Notes: generated by a model from the letters alone, not told the origin. A stretch of DNA of 64,000 bases from Paenibacillus solanacearum (GCF_910593845.1 NZ_CAJVAS010000009.1:1-64000); one strand, 5' to 3'; positions 16,956-26,227 are shown, numbered from the stretch's first letter. Numbers and translations: made by a program.

Positions 16956-17732
16956 TCAATGACCGCACCGTTCACCAGTGAACGTCGAGCCTCCCCACAG
17001 CTTGTTCTCCGCCCCTTAACGTTTCTCGTGAACTCCACGATTCTGGGTGGGATGGGGTGGGATCGTTAAGCCCGGGAACTGCCCTCACTTGCATTTCGAT
17101 TTACCGTTTGAACGTGCTCAAGAATGAATGATAAGTGCAATGCGATTGAGTCAGATACTTCGTGAATGCCCCTTTCACCGTATTCGGCCGCTCCCTGCCC
17201 TGCGACACCGAAACGCGCTTCCGCATTCAGACCCATGCGCAGTGAGGCCAGTAAATGCATAATAGTGCTCTCCAAATCGGGGGCGCCGTGTTTCGTTCGG
17301 ATAACTGCATTAGTATTGGGCAACTGCATTAGTATCGGACAACTGCACTAGTAATAGGTCAAATCCAACTCATTTCAAGCGAATGAGCGCCTGGCAGCAA
17401 AATAACAGGAACAATCGAATTATTCAGAGCCTTACCCCTTTGAATTGTTAGGAAAGCCAACTACAGCGTAGTTTTTGCGTTTATAGAGCGGCAATAGTCG
17501 GGTTTGCCCAATAAAGATTTGGTTTTCTCGAACAAATTGGTTTTCAAAAACGAAGTGGGTTCCCTGCGTGGGTGAGTCTCCATGCAACAGCCAGGTCTCC
17601 CTGCGGTAAGCGGCACCCCCTGCATTTCTTATCTCCCCTTTGCCATCTTCATTTCTGGCAATGGAACTGCATCTTTCCTTGCAGATTGGAAAATATTTGC
17701 AGCAAATTCTTAATGGAAAGGGATGAAATGAT
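16956..17732. other. Long intergenic region without a supported gene
   Basis: About 780 bp. It contains the 19-bp triple repeat at 17302-17358 and an 87-codon minus frame (17066-17329) without ribosome-binding site or known domain. I see no transposase, RNA gene or conserved motif. Confidence 0.4.
17302..17358. repeat. Three tandem 19-bp imperfect repeats
   Basis: Units at 17302-17320, 17321-17339 and 17340-17358 share the pattern YAACTGCAYTAGTAWYRGR. Units 1 and 2 differ at three positions. The period is not a multiple of three and the array lies outside any supported gene. Confidence 0.8.
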
Positions 17733-17758
17733 AAAAGCGCCGGCCATCAGCCGACGCT
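17733..17758 (-). terminator. Terminator of yfmM
   Basis: AGCG-x-CGGC pairs with GCCG-x-CGCT (17736-17758) with one mismatch. On the minus strand it is followed by TTTTATCATTT. It lies 18 bp after the stop at 17777. Confidence 0.6.
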
Positions 17759-17776
17759 CCATCTCGTTCCCAATTT

Positions 17777-19333
17777 CTAAAACACCTTCGTCGTCCACGA
17801 TTCGCAATTCCACGTCTCCGTCACGACGTCCCGGTAAAATTCCGGTTCGTGTGAGATCAGCAGAATGCTGCCTTTGTACGCCTTCAGCGCGCGCTTCAGC
17901 TCATCCTTCGCGTCCACGTCCAGGTGGTTCGTCGGCTCGTCGAGCACGAGCAGGTTCGTTTCGCGGTTGATCAGCTTGCACAGCCGCACCTTCGCCTTCT
18001 CGCCGCCGCTCAGCACCGCGACCTTGCTCTCAATGTGCTTCGTCGTCAGTCCGCATTTCGCGAGTGCCGCGCGCACCTCGAACTGAGTGAACGAAGGGAA
18101 CTCCTTCCACACTTCCTCGATGCATGTATTGTAGTTCGCTTCCTTCACTTCCTGCTCGAAATAGCCGATGTGCAAATATTCGCCGCGTTGGACCGAACCT
18201 GACAGCGCCGGGATTTCGCCGAGGATGCTGCGCAGCAGCGTCGTCTTACCGATGCCGTTCGCGCCGACGAGCGCCAGCTTCTGCCCGCGCTCCATGCGCA
18301 GGTTCAGCGGCCGCGACAGCGGGCTGTCGTAACCGATCACGAGCTCTGTCGCTTCAAAAATCAGTTTGCCCGACGCCCGCGCTTCCTTGAAGTTGAACTG
18401 CGGCTTCGGCTTATCCTTCGCCAGCTCGATCACTTCCATCTTGTCGAGCTTCTTCTGACGCGACATCGCCATATTCCGCGTGGCCACACTCGCCTTATTA
18501 CGCGCCACGAAGTCCTTCAGGTCGGCGATTTCCTGCTGCTGACGCTTATACGCGGACTCCAACTGCTGCTTTTTCATCTCATAGACTTGCTGGAAATGGT
18601 CGTAGTCGCCGACGTAGCGAGCCAGCTCCTGATTTTCCATGTGGTAGATGAGGTTGATGACGCTGTTCAGGAACGGAATATCGTGAGAGATCAGAATAAA
18701 CGCATTCTCGTATTCCTGCAGGTAACGCTTCAGCCAGTCGATATGCTGTTCGTCGAGATAGTTGGTCGGCTCGTCCAGCAGCAAAATGTCCGGCTTCTCG
18801 AGCAGCAGCTTGGCCAGCAGCACCTTCGTCCGCTGTCCGCCGCTCAGGTCGTTCACGTCCTTATCCAGACCGATGTCGGTCAAGCCTAAACCGCGTGCAG
18901 TTTCTTCGATTTTGGCGTCGATCATATAGAAATCCTGATTCGTCAGCGTATCCTGGATTGTGCCGACGTCCTCGAGCAGCTGCTCCAGTTCCTCAGGCGA
19001 CACCTCGCCCATCTTGGCGTACATGTCGTTCATCTCCTGCTCCATATCGAACAGGTACTGAAACGCGCCCTTCAGCACGTCGCGAATCGTCATCCCCTTA
19101 TTCAGCACGGCATGCTGATCAAGGTAACCGACGCGCATCCGCTTGGACCATTCAACCTTGCCTTCATCCGGCTGCAGCTTGCCCGTAATAATATTCATGA
19201 AGGTCGACTTGCCTTCGCCGTTCGCGCCGATCAGCCCGATATGCTCCCCCTTGAGCAGCCGAAAAGACACATCGGTAAAAATTGCCCGGTCCCCAAAACC
19301 GTGACTTAACCGTTCTACATTTAATATGCTCAT
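17777..19333 (-). CDS. yfmM: ABC-F family ATPase, YfmM type
   Basis: A 518-residue cytosolic protein with two ABC ATPase domains and no membrane segment, so it is a ribosome-associated ABC-F factor and not a transporter. Walker A motifs are GANGEGKST (about 36-44) and GANGIGKTT (about 345-353). Signatures are LSGGQRTKV and LSGGEKAKV, and Walker B regions are LLLDEPTN and LVLDEPTN. The charged linker (about 230-310) contains the coiled-coil arm. The N- and C-termini (SILNVERLSHGFGDRA, CESWTTKVF) match the 518-residue YfmM of Bacillus closely as I remember it. The start is ATG 19333, eight bases after AAAAGG; a GTG at 19342 is less likely. Single gene. Confidence 0.92.
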   Translation of the reverse strand: MSILNVERLSHGFGDRAIFTDVSFRLLKGEHIGLIGANGEGKSTFMNIITGKLQPDEGKVEWSKRMRVGYLDQHAVLNKGMTIRDVLKGAFQYLFDMEQEMNDMYAKMGEVSPEELEQLLEDVGTIQDTLTNQDFYMIDAKIEETARGLGLTDIGLDKDVNDLSGGQRTKVLLAKLLLEKPDILLLDEPTNYLDEQHIDWLKRYLQEYENAFILISHDIPFLNSVINLIYHMENQELARYVGDYDHFQQVYEMKKQQLESAYKRQQQEIADLKDFVARNKASVATRNMAMSRQKKLDKMEVIELAKDKPKPQFNFKEARASGKLIFEATELVIGYDSPLSRPLNLRMERGQKLALVGANGIGKTTLLRSILGEIPALSGSVQRGEYLHIGYFEQEVKEANYNTCIEEVWKEFPSFTQFEVRAALAKCGLTTKHIESKVAVLSGGEKAKVRLCKLINRETNLLVLDEPTNHLDVDAKDELKRALKAYKGSILLISHEPEFYRDVVTETWNCESWTTKVF

Positions 19334-19861
19334 CCATGACACCTTTTCTTCCTAGTCTATTTATCAGCTTCTATTATAAATGCGAACGGGGAGGAACTCA
19401 ATCCGCCGAAACCTGTCAGACTTTGGATTTTTGCCGATACGCGTTTTTTTCTTATTATTACTTAATGGAAAAAGGCGACATCAACCGCGTCATTCTGACG
19501 TTGTTAAACATTATCAGAGGGCGCGGCTTCCGGCCAAACGACAAAGCAGCCTATGCATAGCATAAGAAAAGTGCTTCTGATCGATGCCTTTTCGACGAAG
19601 ATCCATTCGTGTCTTAGACGAAGATATATTCGCGTAAAAAAAAACATCTGCGCGGAAGGCCGGAAATCAGCGAAGGCCGCACAGATGGATATTCATGGTT
19701 CAATTTAAACTGTCGGCGGTACGCTTGCCCGCCCTTGGCTCAACGATTCGCGCGTCATCGTTACATAGGAATCGTCGGCACCTCGGGAACAGTCCGATAG
19801 GAAGCCCGAGGCTGAAGTGTCGCCAGCCGTAAGCACCGCACCGACAAGATGCGTCATCCGA
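19334..19861. other. Intergenic region between yfmM and the DUF3298 protein gene
   Basis: It holds the yfmM upstream region and the terminator at 19636-19687. The remaining sequence (about 19370-19630 and 19690-19861) shows no gene or motif. Confidence 0.4.
19636..19687 (-). terminator. Terminator downstream of the DUF3298 protein gene
   Basis: CATCTG-x-GCGG pairs with CCGC-x-CAGATG (19645-19655 with 19677-19687), one mismatch, with a further internal GGCC pairing. On the minus strand nine Ts follow (19636-19644). It lies about 170 bp beyond the stop at 19862, the only upstream minus gene. Confidence 0.75.
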
Positions 19862-20995
19862 TTATTGGAGCTGTATGGAGACGATGCCGCCCTCGCTCGT
19901 CACTTCCGCCTTGAGCACATCGGAGAAGAACGCTAAGGGCACATACATTTTGCCGTCGCTTTGGATGACGGGCGCTTCGCCGAGTGAGAGCGGCGCCATC
20001 TTGTTATACACATATTCATCCTTGCCTTGCTGCAAGATCGTCCACTGGTTGTCCCGTGTTAATTCGGCCGCTTGTCGTTCCGCGTCCCACTGTATGGTGT
20101 ATCCGAGCGCTTCAGCGGACGCTCTCAGCGGGATCATCAGCAGGCCGCTGTCCGCCTTGTAGACGGAGGCTGCTTCTTCCGGCGAAGCGGGTTTGCCGTT
20201 CAAAACGAGCTGCGTAGGCACAGCTTCGGGTTGTGTCGGCTGCTCTCCCGGTGTGCCGTTGGTAGCAATCGGGATCCGAAACTCCGGCATCCCCGACGCA
20301 TAAGGCGCGATCTCGTATTGGGCGAATTGAATGACGGCATCACCGCGCTCTATGTAGAAATTTTGCGTGTCGGAGATCCCTTTGAACGTATCCGGGAAGT
20401 ACGGATCGGGGTTGCTCGCAATGGCTTGCTTTATTTTTTCGTCGATAAACGCTTTATAGCCTTCACCGAACAAGTTTTTCAGCTCGATAGTTTTCGCTGC
20501 TTGTTCGTTCCATACGTTGTAATTATCGCTGCGCGTCCCTCCGTGTGCTCCTCCGGTATACGTATACGTGAGGATTTGGAGCGAGAACATGCCTCCGCTG
20601 CCGCTGCCTCCATCCGCCTTCAGCTTGTATTGGATATTCAGCTCATAGGGCCTCATCTCGTAGCCTGCTTCTTTGGCATGGACGACTTCTTCCGCCGCTT
20701 GCGTTTTGAGGGTGTCCATGTCTTTCATCGCTTGACGGTAAATAAGATCGTTAAGCTCCTCTTGGTAATGCGCGTCCTTCAGCCCTTCGATGACCGGAAT
20801 GCTCAAGTCGACTGTGATCAGGTCGTTCTTCTCTTTGATCGGTTTCGTCGTTACGGTTGCCGCCTGTTGAACTGCCGGTGCAGAAATAAGCACAGGTACC
20901 GCCTGCGGCAAGGCTTCGGCATAAGATTGGGGCGCTGCCGTCAGCAGGCAGAAGCCTGCTATGCCGATGGTTAGAATCTTAAAACGTGATTTCAT
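19862..20995 (-). CDS. Secreted DUF3298-type protein with C-terminal copper-amine-oxidase-like stalk domain
   Basis: A 377-residue exported protein. A signal peptide (KSRFKILTIGIAGFCLL, cleavage near YAEA) is followed by a DUF4163/DUF3298-like region (about 50-230; TYTYTGGAHGGTRSDNYN, LFGEGYKAFIDEKIKQA). The C-terminal 90 residues (VLNGKPA, LMIPLRASAEALGYTIQWD, KMYVPLAFFSDVL) are a copper-amine-oxidase N-like domain, which is very common in Paenibacillaceae and lacks enzymatic function. The start ATG 20995 follows GAGGAGG; a frame extending to 21172 has no such site. RsiV-type proteins share the DUF3298 fold, but no sigma gene is adjacent and no cytoplasmic domain is present. Confidence 0.83.
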   Translation of the reverse strand: MKSRFKILTIGIAGFCLLTAAPQSYAEALPQAVPVLISAPAVQQAATVTTKPIKEKNDLITVDLSIPVIEGLKDAHYQEELNDLIYRQAMKDMDTLKTQAAEEVVHAKEAGYEMRPYELNIQYKLKADGGSGSGGMFSLQILTYTYTGGAHGGTRSDNYNVWNEQAAKTIELKNLFGEGYKAFIDEKIKQAIASNPDPYFPDTFKGISDTQNFYIERGDAVIQFAQYEIAPYASGMPEFRIPIATNGTPGEQPTQPEAVPTQLVLNGKPASPEEAASVYKADSGLLMIPLRASAEALGYTIQWDAERQAAELTRDNQWTILQQGKDEYVYNKMAPLSLGEAPVIQSDGKMYVPLAFFSDVLKAEVTSEGGIVSIQLQ

Positions 20996-21167
20996 GATGA
21001 ATGCCTCCTCGCTGAATTGGAAAATCAATCTCACACTAATATGACGTATGAGACTGCCGAAAAGTTTGGAAAACGGGAAAACGATTGTATCGCGCAATGC
21101 AAACTGCACCTGTGCACGGCCCGTTCGACAAAACAGCGGTTCTATGGTATGGTGAAAACATCCCATA

Positions 21168-21196
21168 GGCATTCCACCTTTTCCAGGTGGAGTGCC
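21168..21196. promoter_or_regulatory. Strong 12-bp stem-loop in the region upstream of L25/Ctc
   Basis: GGCATTCCACCT (21168-21179) and AGGTGGAGTGCC (21185-21196) pair completely (one G-U) around a 5-nt loop. On the plus strand a T-rich stretch with TATATTTT follows. It lies between the divergent genes starting at 20995 and 21353. It may be a terminator/attenuator in the L25 leader or an end signal for upstream transcription. The rest of 20996-21352 shows no gene. Confidence 0.55.
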
Positions 21197-21352
21197 TTGC
21201 TCTATATTTTGGGTATTTTACATTAAATGTATATTATCGCGTGGGACGTGGAGGTGGTGATGCTGTGTTTCTCTTTGCAGCCCCGATCAGGGGGAACGTG
21301 AATGATAGTGAACGTATACGATAATCATTTCATGAAGAGGAGCGAGCATAGC

Positions 21353-21898
21353 ATGACGACTTATTTTCAAGCGGAACAACGTAATCATTTGAATTCATCG
21401 GGTCTTCGAAATTTGCGGAGAGCGGGCCGGCTGCCCGGCATTGTATTTGGTAAACAGGCGGCAAACCGGATGATCCATATTCCGACGATTCAATTTCAGA
21501 AGTGGATGAAGCTGGGCGCCTCCGGCTTTATCGAATTGCGGCTCGACGGGCAGGAATCGGTGACCGTGCTGCTGGAGGATTTCCAGCGAGACCCGGTGAC
21601 ACGGGAGCTGCTCCATGTGGATTTCCAGCAGGTGCAGTCCGGCGAAATCGTGCGTACGAAAATTCCGCTCAAATTCAAAGGCACGCCGATCGGTACAAAG
21701 CAAGGGGCGGTTGTCCAAATCCAGTGCGCTTTTATCGAGGTGGAGGCGCTGCCGGGGCATTTGCCGACGTCAGTTGAATTCGACATCAGCGGCATGGAGC
21801 CTGGATCGTCATTGCAAGTGAAGGATGCGGTGTTCTCGCCGGATGTAACGGTGATCTCCGATGAGAAGGAAATTCTACTATCTGTTGTAAAACCGTAA
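21353..21898 (+). CDS. rplY: 50S ribosomal protein L25 / general stress protein Ctc
   Basis: A 181-residue L25 of the long TL5/Ctc type: an N-terminal 5S rRNA-binding domain (about 1-90; RNLRRAGRLPGIVFGK) and the C-terminal beta-domain (about 95-181; VRTKIPLKFKGTPIG, DISGMEPGSSLQVKD). The start is ATG 21353, ten bases after AGGAG; upstream in-frame ATGs at 21302 and 21332 lack good sites. In Bacillus ctc is a sigma-B gene, but I found no convincing GTTT/GGGTAT pair here. Single gene followed by a terminator at 21988-22031. Confidence 0.92.
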   Translation: MTTYFQAEQRNHLNSSGLRNLRRAGRLPGIVFGKQAANRMIHIPTIQFQKWMKLGASGFIELRLDGQESVTVLLEDFQRDPVTRELLHVDFQQVQSGEIVRTKIPLKFKGTPIGTKQGAVVQIQCAFIEVEALPGHLPTSVEFDISGMEPGSSLQVKDAVFSPDVTVISDEKEILLSVVKP

Positions 21899-21987
21899 CT
21901 TCCGTCCGACCGGCCAATTCGGGGGTCCGCATGGAACAACCTTTTATCTGAAGAACAGGAATCTGCATTGGAATACGATGCGCAACG

Positions 21988-22031
21988 AAAATAGGGTCGA
22001 GCAGCGAGTTACGACTGCCCCACCCTATTTT
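21988..22031 (+). terminator. Terminator between rplY and the SBP gene
   Basis: AAAATAGGGT (21988-21997) pairs with ACCCTATTTT (22022-22031) and is followed by CTTTTT on the plus strand. It may act in both directions, since the minus-strand SBP gene ends at 22112. Confidence 0.65.
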
Positions 22032-22111
22032 CTTTTTGGATGCCACAAATTAGGAACCCGCCACTTTGAAAAGCGATCAGGTTGAAGCGGCGAACAAGTC
22101 TGCGGCTGAGC

Positions 22112-23431
22112 TTAATCTTCTCTGATGATCCGGTTGATGGCTTCCTCGGCGTCCCTGAGCGCCGTATTCATATCTTTCTTATCCTTGACGTAATCCCAGA
22201 ACGAAGCTTCCAGCAATTTTTGCGCATCCGCATCGTATTTGGTGAAGGAAGGATTCGGGGCGGGACGGCTTTTGAAGATCGAAGCCATGCTCTTGCCTTT
22301 CAGGAACGGCATGTTTTCGCCCAGCGCTTTTTTCATTTCCGGATTTTTGAGCGGCGGAAGCTTGGCCGTATTCCTCGACATCTGCAGCATCACTTCATCC
22401 GAAGTCAATACTTCGAGCACCTGCATGGCGGCCTCCTTGTGCTTGCTTGTTTTGGCCACGAACATGATCCACGGGTCGACCATCCCGTACGTATTCGGCC
22501 GGTCCTTGTAGCTCGGATACTGCGCCACATCCCAGTTCAGCCCGGTCTCGCCCGCTTCCTTCATATCGCTCAAAAAGTTGTAGCTCGGCAGCATCGCCAG
22601 CGTCTTGGATTTGCGGAATTCATTGATCGGACTCGATTCCTTCCGCTCATTCCCGGGAATCGAAAGGATTCTTTTCCCCAGGTCGAAGACCGTCCTCCAC
22701 TGCTCATTGTTCACGGCCGCCAGGGTTGTCTTCGGGTCGACAATGTTGATGGATCTGGGATAAAAAATGCGCGTCATGCTTTCCGGGTCAAGCCCCCGGT
22801 ATAAAATGCCGGACTCGGTTCGCGTCAATTTTTTGGCAAGCTCAATCGCGTCGTCCCACGTCATGCCATCCTTCGGGTAAGGAACGCCGAAACGATCGAA
22901 TATGTCTTTGTTGTAATAGAGTGCATTGAGCTGCAAGTTGAACGGAAGGCCGGACAGCTCGTTGTTATTGCCGGACATGCGGATCGCATCGATCACTCCC
23001 GGCTCGTATCGGTCCAGATCCAAACGGAATTTCCGGATGAGCGGGTCGATGTTGTCCAGCAAATCCAGCTGCTTCAGCGTCGGCATCATGCCGGTATAGC
23101 CCGTGAACAAATCCGGCGTATTCCCCGCCACGACCAGATCCTGGATGTTCTTTCCCGTCCCTGTTGCGATCAAGTTCAGCGTAATGTTCGGATATTTCTT
23201 CTTCACCGGATCGATCAGCATCGTTTCAAAATCCACTTGGTACGCCGAGGCCAATATATTCAAGGTGACAGGCTCCGTGCTTACCACAGGCGGAGCGGAG
23301 CTTTCTAGTCCCCCCTCGGACGCGCTTTTCTGTCCCGATGCTTGCCCTCCGCTCTCCTGATGGCCGCTGCATCCTGCAGTCATCCATATCAACAGCAGGA
23401 TCGCTGCCGCGAACAGGCCGTTATTTTTCAC
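22112..23431 (-). CDS. Extracellular solute-binding protein family 1, lipoprotein (orphan)
   Basis: A 439-residue lipoprotein: hydrophobic N-terminus and lipobox MTAGC (C about 20), then a family 1 sugar-binding fold with YYNKDIFDRFGVPYPKDG and TWDDAIELAKK. It delivers a sugar or oligosaccharide to an ABC importer, but no permease or ATPase gene is adjacent. The start is GTG 23431, eight bases after GGGAGG; an upstream GTG overlaps that site. It lies 99 bp downstream of the mutarotase-like gene on the same strand with no terminator seen between, so it may belong to the operon starting at 26074. It is clearly paralogous to the SBP at 49187-50533. Confidence 0.87.
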   Translation of the reverse strand: MKNNGLFAAAILLLIWMTAGCSGHQESGGQASGQKSASEGGLESSAPPVVSTEPVTLNILASAYQVDFETMLIDPVKKKYPNITLNLIATGTGKNIQDLVVAGNTPDLFTGYTGMMPTLKQLDLLDNIDPLIRKFRLDLDRYEPGVIDAIRMSGNNNELSGLPFNLQLNALYYNKDIFDRFGVPYPKDGMTWDDAIELAKKLTRTESGILYRGLDPESMTRIFYPRSINIVDPKTTLAAVNNEQWRTVFDLGKRILSIPGNERKESSPINEFRKSKTLAMLPSYNFLSDMKEAGETGLNWDVAQYPSYKDRPNTYGMVDPWIMFVAKTSKHKEAAMQVLEVLTSDEVMLQMSRNTAKLPPLKNPEMKKALGENMPFLKGKSMASIFKSRPAPNPSFTKYDADAQKLLEASFWDYVKDKKDMNTALRDAEEAINRIIRED

Positions 23432-23530
23432 GCGAAACACCTCCCATGGTTACGGTTATAGGGTACCGCCGAGCTCCAATTGCTCAAAAACATGAGATCA
23501 ACAGCAATGATGAGATTTCTCAGCAAACGC

Positions 23531-24562
23531 TTACATATTCGCGTGAAACAACGTTTCGCCCTGCCCCATACGCACGTCCAGATGCCACTTCGCCGTCTGC
23601 CCGGCGCCGATCCGAAGCTGTGTTCCTCTCCGGCACGCTTCGCTCAGCACGTCATAATATCCGTTGCTCGGCTCCAAGGCGCAAACCGTCCGCTCATTGA
23701 ACGCGCCCTCGTCGATCCAGACGCCGACATAAGGAACAACGTCCGGCTGCCATGCCAGCGAGAGGCCGTGGCCGCTCTGCTCGTCATAGAGCCCGATGGT
23801 TCCGGCGCGCAGACGCCCCGATACATAATATTTGCGGCAATCTTGCAGTGTAGCCGGGCCTGCGCGGGTGAACGTATCGTCCAGCACGGGGCTGCCCGTC
23901 GGCCAGCGATAAGAGCGTCCGGCTTCCAAGGTCCGGCCGCCGTCGACGCAGAGCAGCCGGTCCGTCCCTTCCGGCAAAACAATGCGCGTATGCTCCGTGC
24001 AAAGAAACTGCGGATGGGCCGCCCACAGCACGGAAAGCGTCTCGCCGCCCCAATTCGCCGCTTCGTAGTCGAAGCGCAGCGTGCGCTCGTCGAGAAACCG
24101 CATCGTGCGCGTGAATGTGTAAGGAAGCGCCCTCCCCGCTGCGCTGCATACCACCCTCTCTCCCTCCGCGCACGTGCGCCACGGCACGGACCACAGCTCT
24201 CCGTGATCCGGAAGCAGGGCTCCCTGGTATGCGCCTTCGGCCGGATAAGGGCAGGCGACAATCGTCGGGAAGCATTCGTCCCAGCCGCTCATGTCGGCCG
24301 CCGTAAATGCCGAGCCGTACGCGGCCCGCCGCAATGCCCTCGTCCCCGAATCAACCAGCCATTCCTTCGCTCCCGGCGTATACGCCAGCGAGACGATTTT
24401 GCCCCCGAGCTCGGGCAGCATGATCAGCTTCACTTCGCCCGACTCCATCTCCACCGAGCGTAAGCCCCGGTAGACGGAGTACCGGATGCGGCATGACGGC
24501 GTCCGGCTGCCGCCGCGATGCGGCGCCGGATCGGGCGAGCGGCTCCCGGGAGGATGGTTCAT
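23531..24562 (-). CDS. Galactose-mutarotase-like / aldose 1-epimerase-like protein
   Basis: A 343-residue protein with the pattern of aldose-epimerase superfamily enzymes: MLPELGGKIVSLAY near the N-terminus, WDECFPTIVACPYP (about 95-108), LPDHGELWSVPW with the usual histidine (about 118-129), and ALEPSNGYYD late. It probably acts on a sugar or cyclitol derivative. The start ATG 24562 follows GGAGG and overlaps the stop of the Rieske gene by 4 bp (ATGA), indicating translational coupling. A longer frame to 24667 would lie inside the Rieske gene. The exact reaction is unknown. Confidence 0.75.
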   Translation of the reverse strand: MNHPPGSRSPDPAPHRGGSRTPSCRIRYSVYRGLRSVEMESGEVKLIMLPELGGKIVSLAYTPGAKEWLVDSGTRALRRAAYGSAFTAADMSGWDECFPTIVACPYPAEGAYQGALLPDHGELWSVPWRTCAEGERVVCSAAGRALPYTFTRTMRFLDERTLRFDYEAANWGGETLSVLWAAHPQFLCTEHTRIVLPEGTDRLLCVDGGRTLEAGRSYRWPTGSPVLDDTFTRAGPATLQDCRKYYVSGRLRAGTIGLYDEQSGHGLSLAWQPDVVPYVGVWIDEGAFNERTVCALEPSNGYYDVLSEACRRGTQLRIGAGQTAKWHLDVRMGQGETLFHANM

Positions 24563-24921
24563 CGTAAGCGCTCCTCCTTCGTGCACTGCTCTTGCATCGC
24601 GTCGGCGAGCTTGACGTAGACCGCACCCGCTACGACCTTGACGGGATAGGTCCGCAAAGCGACGCAAGCCGGCGGACGCTTCGCCTCGCCGGTAGAGAAA
24701 TCGAACCGGCCGTTATGCTTCGGACATTCGATCAGCTTTCCCGTGACCAGCCCTCCTTCCAGATGAACTCTCTGATGCGTGCAGTACCCGTCGGTAGCGT
24801 AATATTCGTCATTCGCCGTACGGTATACAGCCAACGAGCGGTCGCCGGAATCAAAGCGGATTACATCCTCCGGCGCCAGATCGTCGGCGGCGCAAGCCTC
24901 GATCCATTCGTCACATGCCAT
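24559..24921 (-). CDS. Rieske [2Fe-2S] ferredoxin, MocE-like
   Basis: A 120-residue Rieske protein. The cluster ligands are visible as C47-T-H49 in YCTHQRVHL and C66-P-K-H69 in ECPKH, with the usual 16-residue spacing. This soluble, short form resembles electron donors of dioxygenase and MocDE systems. It overlaps the end of the desaturase-like oxygenase gene by 11 bp and the start of the mutarotase-like gene by 4 bp. That is strong evidence that it passes electrons to the oxygenase. No dedicated reductase gene is present in the cluster. Confidence 0.9.
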   Translation of the reverse strand: MACDEWIEACAADDLAPEDVIRFDSGDRSLAVYRTANDEYYATDGYCTHQRVHLEGGLVTGKLIECPKHNGRFDFSTGEAKRPPACVALRTYPVKVVAGAVYVKLADAMQEQCTKEERLR

Positions 24922-26074
24922 GCGTCATTCCTCCTGTCGCGGCCGCTTGGGCCGTCCCCGTCTCTGTCTCCCTCTCTGTCCCTTTTCCGGCTTGCTCCTT
25001 CGGCATCCCGCCTTCGGGGCCGTACTTGTAAGGGCGGGCCGTGCTCGGCAGCGGACGCAGCACCGTATAGGAAGGGTCTTTCCTTTGCCGGATCAGCGCG
25101 GTTACCACTTCGACGAGCGCGGATGTGAAGCTGCGGCACGCCGGCGGGCAATCCGCCTTCATCTCCTCATGCAGCCGAGGCAGGGCGTGATACGGAACCA
25201 GCGGAAACATATGATGCTCAATATGATAATTCATGTTCCAGTAAAGGAAGCGCAGGATCGGGTTCATATAGACAGTGCGCGTGTTCAAGCGGTGGTCGAG
25301 CACGTCCTCGCATAAGCCCAAATGCTGCGTCATCCCGAACAGCAGCACGATCATGCTCCCGTAGAACGAAGGCAGTCCGATCAGCATCAGCGGCAGCATG
25401 CTTCCCGCGTAAACAGAACCGGCGGCGACCGACAGCAAAATCAGCAGGTAGATGCGCGCCTCCAGGTACGCCTTGCGCCGCTCCGATGCCGGTATATACT
25501 CATTCTCTTCCTTGTCCACCCGGCCGAAGCAGTGGAGGGCGAAGCGTTTGATTTCCAGCGGTCCTCCATACAGATGAAATATTTGCATGACGATGATTCG
25601 CCAGATCGGCGGCCGTTCGGTCAAAATTTCCGGGTCGCGGCCGACGATGTACGTGTCGCTATGATGCCGCGCATGGCTCCATCTCCACGGTGTAGCCGAA
25701 CGCAGCACCATAAACGAGGCAATCTGGTAAACCGCTTCGTTCATCCATGCCGTCTTGAATGCGGTGCCATGCCCGCACTCATGCCACCTCGAATCGGCCG
25801 GCGTGGCGTACAGGATGCCGTACAGTGCAAAGGCCGGCACAGCCCACCACGTTCCCCACGCCTGGTAAGCCCATACTCCTGCCGCGATCAGCGCCGCAAA
25901 CCAGATGATCGTGTCGCGGATGGCCGGACCGTCTTTTCGCTGCATCAGCTGCTTCAGCCTCGCTCGCGGCACCGGGCTTGTATACCACTGCGCATCGGCC
26001 AGACCTTTAGCCTGCGCCCGCTCGTTCTCCGGCCCGGCCAGGCTGTAATTTCTGCGTTCTGCTGTCTGCGTCAT
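24911..26074 (-). CDS. Membrane di-iron oxygenase of the fatty acid desaturase superfamily, MocD-like
   Basis: A 387-residue membrane protein with the three histidine boxes of the superfamily: HECGH (about 93-97), HARHH (about 129-133) and HIEHH (about 277-281). Hydrophobic pairs lie at about 50-85 and 205-245. The partner Rieske ferredoxin directly downstream resembles the MocD/MocE arrangement of rhizopine catabolism, where MocD is proposed to hydroxylate or demethylate 3-O-methyl-scyllo-inosamine. The C-terminal 30 residues are low-complexity. The start ATG 26074 follows GAAGGAGGAGG. Transcription probably starts at the TACAAT at 26110-26115 under the AraC operator at 26137-26169. The natural substrate is not known. 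Confidence 0.85.
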   Translation of the reverse strand: MTQTAERRNYSLAGPENERAQAKGLADAQWYTSPVPRARLKQLMQRKDGPAIRDTIIWFAALIAAGVWAYQAWGTWWAVPAFALYGILYATPADSRWHECGHGTAFKTAWMNEAVYQIASFMVLRSATPWRWSHARHHSDTYIVGRDPEILTERPPIWRIIVMQIFHLYGGPLEIKRFALHCFGRVDKEENEYIPASERRKAYLEARIYLLILLSVAAGSVYAGSMLPLMLIGLPSFYGSMIVLLFGMTQHLGLCEDVLDHRLNTRTVYMNPILRFLYWNMNYHIEHHMFPLVPYHALPRLHEEMKADCPPACRSFTSALVEVVTALIRQRKDPSYTVLRPLPSTARPYKYGPEGGMPKEQAGKGTERETETGTAQAAATGGMTHGM

Positions 26075-26109
26075 GCGAATCCTCCTCCTTCATCGCTCTT
26101 TGATTCCTC

Positions 26110-26169
26110 ATTGTAGAGAACTTTCTCCTGAAAGTATTTGGTTCAAAGTAACAATGTGGTAACCAAAAT
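26110..26169 (-). promoter_or_regulatory. AraC-type operator and promoter of the oxygenase operon
   Basis: On the minus strand: ATTTTGGTTAC (plus 26159-26169), 11 nt, TTTGAACCAAA (26137-26147), 21 nt, then TACAAT (-10, 26110-26115). The outer halves TTTGGTT and AACCAAA are inverted. The position expected for -35 reads AATACT, far from TTGACA, which suggests activator dependence. The same arrangement occurs at 27180-27239. Confidence 0.8.
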
Positions 26170-26227
26170 CATATTCATCTTGGATATGACCCGCGTTGCA
26201 CGTACAATAAAAGCAGAGGTGGAAGCC

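Noticed and set aside
17066..17329. An 87-codon minus-strand frame in the long intergenic region.
   Set aside because: No ribosome-binding site, starts inside the 19-bp repeats, no recognisable family.
21201..21215. GGGTAT upstream of L25/Ctc as a sigma-B -10.
   Set aside because: No GTTT-type -35 at the right distance.
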